From positions 806,001 through 870,000 of the forward strand of contig NW_006917101.1 of the NCBI RefSeq assembly GCF_000516985.1: a DNA stretch of 64,000 nt, read 5' to 3'. This document shows, piece by piece, positions 59,001-64,000 of the stretch; position 1 is the first letter of the stretch, and each line of letters begins with the position of its first letter. Source of the DNA: Pestalotiopsis fici W106-1 (lineage: Eukaryota; Ascomycota; Sordariomycetes; Amphisphaeriales; Sporocadaceae). A program made the position numbers and the translations under genes. The notes beneath the pieces were generated by a model. It ran no database searches and was not told where the DNA came from. It saw only the letters and a list, made by a program, of their open reading frames with translations.

Positions 59001-59376
59001 TGGCTCTATAGTCGGCAAAGAACTTTCTATTGTATATGGGGTTCCGACCCTGACTCGAGTGAGCCATAGGTGACTCTCGTAATGACACATTTCTCTGTAA
59101 TGTACGATTGGTTCGAAAACTGGTGCCATACGTTGATGCTATTGATTGTGTTGGCAGTATTGGAGGTGTAGGCATAGGGTGTAGTATTGGCGACAGCGAC
59201 AGGTGACTTGTTTGGCACAATGACAAGGATTCCGTCTTGTGTGCTTGAGCATTGCCTGTAGACTCGGCCAGCGGCCGCCGGGTATTTTGGAGGACTTCGT
59301 GATGAGTGTGGTCATAACTGTAATCACCTTCTGGCGAGCATCGGGGAGGCGGATGCCCTCGCAACGGCAGTTGCAT
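56014..59376 (-). CDS. abaA: AbaA, TEA/ATTS-domain conidiation regulator
   Basis: Transcription factor controlling phialide and conidium development; the family binds CATTCY. Exons 59376-58929, 58868-58620 and 58562-56014 give 1,081 residues. The Met at 59376 is the first after an in-frame TGA, so it is the start unless an upstream exon exists. The TEA domain spans about residues 137-226 and crosses intron 1: KWPMCLEDSFLDA joined to LLIIPFMGRKKVSSKGKLYG, then RNMLISEYIWIRYW and RTRKQGSSHIQVLKGYF. Intron 2 joins THVCFHFFFP to CQQDDKRKKSRHYAKEEEVE. The AbaA core follows: VLNALAEGRLPDERPNYGYF and CWIYVSSSEVTLSPD. The long C-terminus is low-complexity with several poly-His runs, a basic KRAR patch and acidic stretches. 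Gly-216 replaces the usual Val of the recognition helix. Confidence 0.93.
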
Positions 59377-60243
59377 AATGGCTCACGATACCAGCGATCC
59401 AGACAAAGAATGTTTCGTAAGAGGATTGAGAATTCTCGTGAATGCCTGGAAAGAACTTGAGGAACGCTGACGAGCAGTATGAGATATGTAGTAAGGAATG
59501 GCAGTGGCAAAAGGGTGTCACGGATATGGCTCGTAGCTTCAGATACATACTCAGGCATGAAAGAAGAAGATCGCATGTCTTATAATGATATAAACATATG
59601 CAAGTACCGCTATCGCTATTTGGTAACCGTTGTGGTCTGTCTAGGAGAGGAAATAACAATAGTCTACTGGCGGGCAAACACCCTGGTGTTCCACCCAGAG
59701 TCTCCTCGAGGGCGCTCTGAAGAACCGATACAAACGCCACCCATCGAGATTTAGCATCATGACATGATTTCAAGACCTAGCAGAAATCGCCGCAAATGGC
59801 ATGCAAGGGTGTATTGGAACCCTGGGAGATAAACATATGAATAGTAACAACACTAGACTTACCCCAAGAATGTTCAATCTGCCGTTCTATACATCGTGTC
59901 GTAGAGCTCGGGCCGACGAGAGCTGGACACTCTAGAACTGTAAGAGAGGGCGGGAATGTGAGTTTGATTACCGCGCGCACATAGACGATCATGTGTCTAG
60001 AACTTGTAGACAAGGAGCCATCAATGTATTCAAGGGGAGGGGTGTCGATGGAGGGGCACAGATAATGGACACACCAAGAAGATTCACCACAGTTGCCCTG
60101 TTTCCAGGGAAAGGGAGCGGGAAGCGGGCCACAACAAGGGAGGGCTCACACACAAGAGGAGCCATATATATCCCTAGTACGTACTGGAACGCGCCCAGGC
60201 CCCCCCTGCGATTGAACATAATTAGCACGAGAACTAAATCGGG
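59377..60243. promoter_or_regulatory. abaA upstream region with CATTCY sites
   Basis: 870 bp between the abaA start and the MRD1 stop. Reading on the abaA strand, CATTCT/C hexamers occur at 59412-59407, 59500-59495, 59872-59867 and 59958-59953. CATTCY is the known AbaA binding site, so autoregulation is plausible. No gene is seen in the interval. Confidence 0.45.
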
Positions 60244-63090
60244 CTAAAAGTCTCCCTCGCCTTCCTCCTCTGCGCCTATTGTGATCTTCTTGCGGTCGCC
60301 GCCTATGAGCTGGTGAAGGGTGACCTTGGCATTTTGCCGGCCTGTCTTCTTTGCCATTCTTGCAATGACCTCTTCCGGATCAATGTCTTCAGCTTCTGCG
60401 AATTCGAGCACCAGTTTCCTGCCGAGCAAGTGAGTATCCTTCAGAGCAGCCATGGCATTGTCAGCTTCGCGACTGGTCGTGAACTCGCAGAATGCATAAC
60501 CCTTTGATCGGTTCTGTGCATTCTTGGGTAGCCTGACAGTACGGAGCTGGCCATAAGCACCCATCAGGCTGCGGATGTCCTTCTTGCTGGCCTCAAATGG
60601 CAGGTTCTTAAGGATGATTTTGGTGCTCTTACCAGCAGCTTTCTTGGCTGCGTCTTCCTTGCGCCTCTGCTCGGCTGCATCATGGCCACGGTGACTGGTG
60701 CGCACGACCAGCTTGTGGCCTTGAAGGACCTGACCGTCCATAGATTTGGCGGCTGCTTCTGCCGACGCTTTGCTGCTAAACGAGACAAATCCAAATCCCA
60801 TGCTCAAGACTTGGCCAGGCTTCTTTGGATCTGACTTTGTCTTGACAGCTGATGATCTGTAACCGTCCAGATGCTTGAATGCGTCATGAAGCTGCGCGGT
60901 TGTCGTGTTGAAACTGAGGTTCTTGACAAAAATAGAGCTGGATTCGGCCGGCTCGTCGGTAGTTTCACCTTCTAGCAAGTCACTAGCCGAGATCTTCTCC
61001 TTACCGATAAGCTCAGCACCTGCAGGTGTTGGTTTGACCTCACCCACGAAGAGGTCTTTTGGTCCCTTTTCGAGGAACAGGATACTGTTCTTGAATCGGC
61101 GATAGGCAAGTTTGGAGAAAGCAGTCTTGGCTTCGGCGGCATGTGCAAACAGGACAATAGCAATCGTTCCAGTTGGCGGCATCAAGACTTTGAGCACTTG
61201 TCCAAACTCTTGAAACTCATTTCTGAGCTCCTCAATGGTCGTTCCATATGGAAAGTTCTTGACCAATATGACCGTATCTGATCTTTGACCAGACTTGAAG
61301 CTGTCAAGATCTACACCATTAGACAGAAAGTATGCCTTTGTGTCTTGAATAGTTGATGTTTCTGCAAGCGCCTGTTTCACCGCCGCATCCGCATTGGTGG
61401 GGTCCAAGAGTTCAGACTTGGACACTCCCAAACGATCCGCGGTCGAAGCAAGTACTGCATCTTGTGCCATGTACAAGGAATTCCAGTTGAATGCCTGACC
61501 TGCCTTGGCCTTCTTCTTGAGCTTGGCTTGTGCCTTGAGGGGAAGTTTGGACAAAGCAAAATCGTCAAGCTGTTGACGCTTTGCCGAGCCAGGTATCACG
61601 TGTAACATTCTACCTTGGAAAGTTGCACCGTCGGCATTTTGGAACGCCTTGACTGCATCGTCAGACTGGCTGAAGGTGACGAAGGCATAGCCCTGGTTGT
61701 TGTTGGCCGTGTTGCTCTTCGCTGGCACATGAATCTGGGTTCAGTTAGCGACCTCTCTGGACTCTGAATGCAGCAACAAATTGAGAGAGAGGAAGGTGTG
61801 ATTATCAGATTCGAAGCATCTACTAAAATACTGGCCCTGGTTTGCTCATCAAATGTCTTTGACATAAGCTGTCCCTATCAGGGGTTCATCATAGAATCAC
61901 TGGTTTGGAGAAAACCGCAGAAGAAAAAGATGAAAAGAAATTGTGACTGACCTCTTCCAATTCGCCGAACTTGCCAAAATACTCGTGAAGCTCTTCTTCA
62001 GTAGCAGAGTATGGCAAGTTCCTTACAAAGATCCGCGCAGTCTTGTGGACTGTATCAACAGCCGAGAGCTTCTTCCCGGATTTTTCATTATCTGAAGCAG
62101 GTTCTTCGACGACTTCCTCGATGGAGCTATCGACGACCTGAACAGCAGCATCTTCATTTGAAGGGGCGGAGAGCACAACGGGGGTCTTTGACGATGCCGA
62201 AGGTACGGGCGCCGCGACGGGAATATCTTCATCGTCATTTACCAGATCCAGTAGACGATTCGTTCTAGAGCGAAGCCAGTCATCGTCATCAGTTGCAGTC
62301 GCTACAGCAGCGGCAGCTGGTACTTGATCAGCTCCAGGCTGGTCAATGTCCATACCATCATACTCCGGTTTGGATACATTGGCGGCGCTGACGGTATCGA
62401 CTTGGTTCTGATTCCTCAAAGTCCCTGCTTCCGATGGCATGGCAGTTTGAGTGGACTTCTGTGAGGCTGGTTTGGCTTGCCGGCTTGGTACTTCCTCATA
62501 CTCATCATCAGACTCCGCTTCGGCAACAACTACCGGCGGCTGATCCACGTCTACAGCATCGGCTTCCCGAGTCTTCTTGGATGGATTCTTTGTGGCTCCC
62601 ATCACATCAAGGTATTCTTGGAGTTTTGGGTCCGATGCTTCGGGCTCGTCCCTCTTCCTCTTTTTCTGATTGGGATCTGAGGGTAACCTTTCGGTTTGAC
62701 TGGGCTTGCCGGAACCAGGCAGCGCTGACGCAGCATGGTCTGTGTACTTCCGCCTCTGGAGAGAAGGATCTGCTATCTGAAGTGGATATGGTTAGTATGA
62801 AATGGGAACTTGTAGATGCCAGTCATGGACAAACGTACAGGCTTTGCAATCTCGACAGAGACTTTAGACATGCGTATGAAAGACCGATGGAACTTTTTCA
62901 CGGCAGACTTGGCCTCGTCTGGTGTCTTGTAGCCTACATAGCCGATCCGCCTCTGAGGAAGCAGCTTGATGTCGGTGATGTGACCATTGGAGAAGTGTTT
63001 GCGAAGGTGGGCTTCAAAGTCCGCCTGGGTGATGGTGGGAGGAAGATTCCTCACAAAGATACGTGAGGACTCTTCGGAAGTTGCTGCCAT
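60244..63090 (-). CDS. mrd1: Mrd1, multiple RNA-recognition-motif protein for 18S rRNA processing
   Basis: Nucleolar RNA-binding protein required for early pre-rRNA cleavages in 40S biogenesis. Exons 63090-62839, 62776-61952 and 61734-60244 give 855 residues. RRM1 is at the N-terminus (SRIFVRNLPPTITQADFEAH). A linker rich in acidic and Ser residues follows, then RRM2 across intron 2 (ARIFVRNLPYSATEEELHEY ... QGYAFVTF). Further RRMs are SDTVILVKNFPYGTTIEELR, SSSIFVKNLSFNTTTAQLHD (GFGFVSFSS) and TKIILKNLPFEASKKDIRSL (KGYAFCEF), so five are clear. The conserved Mrd1 spacer LKKKAKAGQAFNWNSLYM supports orthology. Start Met 63090 is preferred over 63111 because the RRM begins ten residues later. 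Confidence 0.93.
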
Positions 63091-63766
63091 ATTGTCTTCT
63101 ATACCTAGCATGCAACACGTGTGCTGGTGTGTCGATGTTGTGGTAAGAAGACAATGATGGTTGAAAAGTCGTGAGAAGCTTGGGACGTTTAGAAATAATT
63201 TTTTTCCCCTTCCTCTTAAGCCCTTCTAAAGAATTTCTTCACTAGCGCACCTGCCCCACCAAATCGCGCTTGTAGGCAATTCGCCCAGCAAGCGCGAATC
63301 TGGTCCGTGCTCGTCTCTGAGAAGCAGCCCAACATTGAAGGCCGACCGACCCCTGCTCCGGAGCCCGGGCGCTTCAATTTGGCAGCAAAGAGATCCTATT
63401 CAACTCCAATCGACGAGAGAGCTGTTTCGCCGACCGCAGAGCATCCTTCGCCTTCAATCGCCGGCACCTTCGACAAGCAAGACACACAGTTATCTGTTCG
63501 AAACTGCCTGCTTCTCTGCAAAGTATTAATTCCACATCTGCCTCGTCCATCGTTAACCGGACTGGTTCTTGACCGCTTCCGCAACCTGGACTCATCGGTC
63601 AGTCTGCCCCTCGTTGTCGCGCCCCGTTTGCTTGTGGCAGAAAAGCACAACAGCTTTGACAGTTCTTTCAAGTTAACACTTACTGACTTCCATATACACA
63701 CAACAGAATCATCATAAACTCTCTCACCAATTTCCATACCGAGAAACACCTTACGAAACCGACATC
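63091..63766. promoter_or_regulatory. divergent promoter region, mrd1 / LC8
   Basis: 676 bp separate the two start codons. A frame at 63307-63717 has no family similarity and probably reflects the LC8 5' UTR. No TATA box is obvious. Confidence 0.5.
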
Positions 63767-64000
63767 ATGGCTGATGACAACAAGTCCCCGCCTCCCACGG
63801 CACGAGAGAAGCTCGACGGTGCGTACCCGGCGCGTAAATATAGATGAATATCCCACGATACTGACGATTTTGCAACAGCTCAGATCAAGTCTGCAGACAT
63901 GGTAGGTTACGAAAAGAAAACAACAACAACAACAACTCCGTACCAGTAGGCATGCTTACCAAGTCGCAGACCGATGACATGCAACAAGAAGCCATCGAGG
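63767..64000 (+). CDS. dynein light chain LC8-type, 5' part, cut by window edge
   Basis: Light chain of cytoplasmic dynein and general dimerisation hub. Exons 63767-63818, 63879-63901 (only 23 nt) and 63970 onward read MADDNKSPPPTAREKLD joined to AQIKSADM and TDDMQQEAIE. AQIKSADMT-x-DMQQEAIE is the conserved N-terminus of LC8/DYNLL proteins. The remaining ~70 residues lie beyond the right edge. The N-terminus is slightly longer and more Pro-rich than in animals, as in other filamentous fungi. Confidence 0.9.

Noticed and set aside
60031..60141. Three BrlA-like sites (for example CAAGGGG) upstream of abaA
   Set aside because: They match the Aspergillus consensus, but BrlA is not expected in Sordariomycetes and the motif is short and degenerate.

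Overview
The window is nuclear DNA of a filamentous ascomycete (Pezizomycotina, most likely Sordariomycetes). Support for this: short GT-AG introns of about 50-90 bp with CTAAC/CTGAC-like branch points, loosely spaced genes on both strands, TATA boxes about 75-135 bp upstream of secreted-enzyme genes, an AbaA-type TEA conidiation regulator, and plant cell-wall enzymes of GH7, PL1, GH28, PL4 and GH30. I cannot name the species. No tRNA, rRNA, CRISPR array or intact transposon was recognised.

Layout. 1-3.4 kb: 3' part of a GH7 cellobiohydrolase (+), converging on an unknown two-exon gene (-). 5.6-12.4 kb: a co-directional pectin block with a pectin lyase, an intron-rich allantoate-permease-type MFS transporter and an exo-type GH28 enzyme. 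12.6-13.6 kb: cyclophilin H (-). 13.6-18.5 kb: gene-poor. 18.5-27.5 kb: housekeeping genes for a membrane RING-H2 ligase (+), a GPALPP/DUF3752 protein (-) and the CORVET subunit Vps8 (+). 28.6-33.3 kb: a second co-directional wall-degrading pair, a PL4 rhamnogalacturonan lyase and a GH30 endo-beta-1,6-galactanase. 33.7-41.7 kb: GID-complex subunit Rmd5 (-), an Stb6-like protein (+) and a LETM1/Mdm38 mitochondrial protein (+).

42.9-48.5 kb is AT-richer and accessory-looking. It holds a His/Pro-rich protein gene and two tandem, diverged paralogs of a family I do not recognise, marked by a CPCxC motif. 48.5-51.2 kb: a MAPEG-like membrane protein (+) and a secreted DUF7492-like protein whose mature N-terminus is predicted to be His (-). 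51.2-56.0 kb: gene-free, with microsatellites. 56.0-59.4 kb: abaA (-). 60.2-63.1 kb: MRD1 (-), divergent from the first exons of dynein light chain LC8, cut by the right edge.

Functional reading. The two wall-degrading blocks are complementary. One attacks homogalacturonan and may import a product; the other cuts the rhamnogalacturonan-I backbone and its beta-1,6-galactan decorations. The rest is mostly conserved trafficking, ubiquitin, ribosome-biogenesis and mitochondrial machinery. The observations most worth checking are the CPCxC paralog pair, an unresolved splice/frame junction in the MFS gene, two GC-AG introns in the GH28 gene, a Val-to-Gly change in the AbaA recognition helix, and the possible histidine-brace protein.
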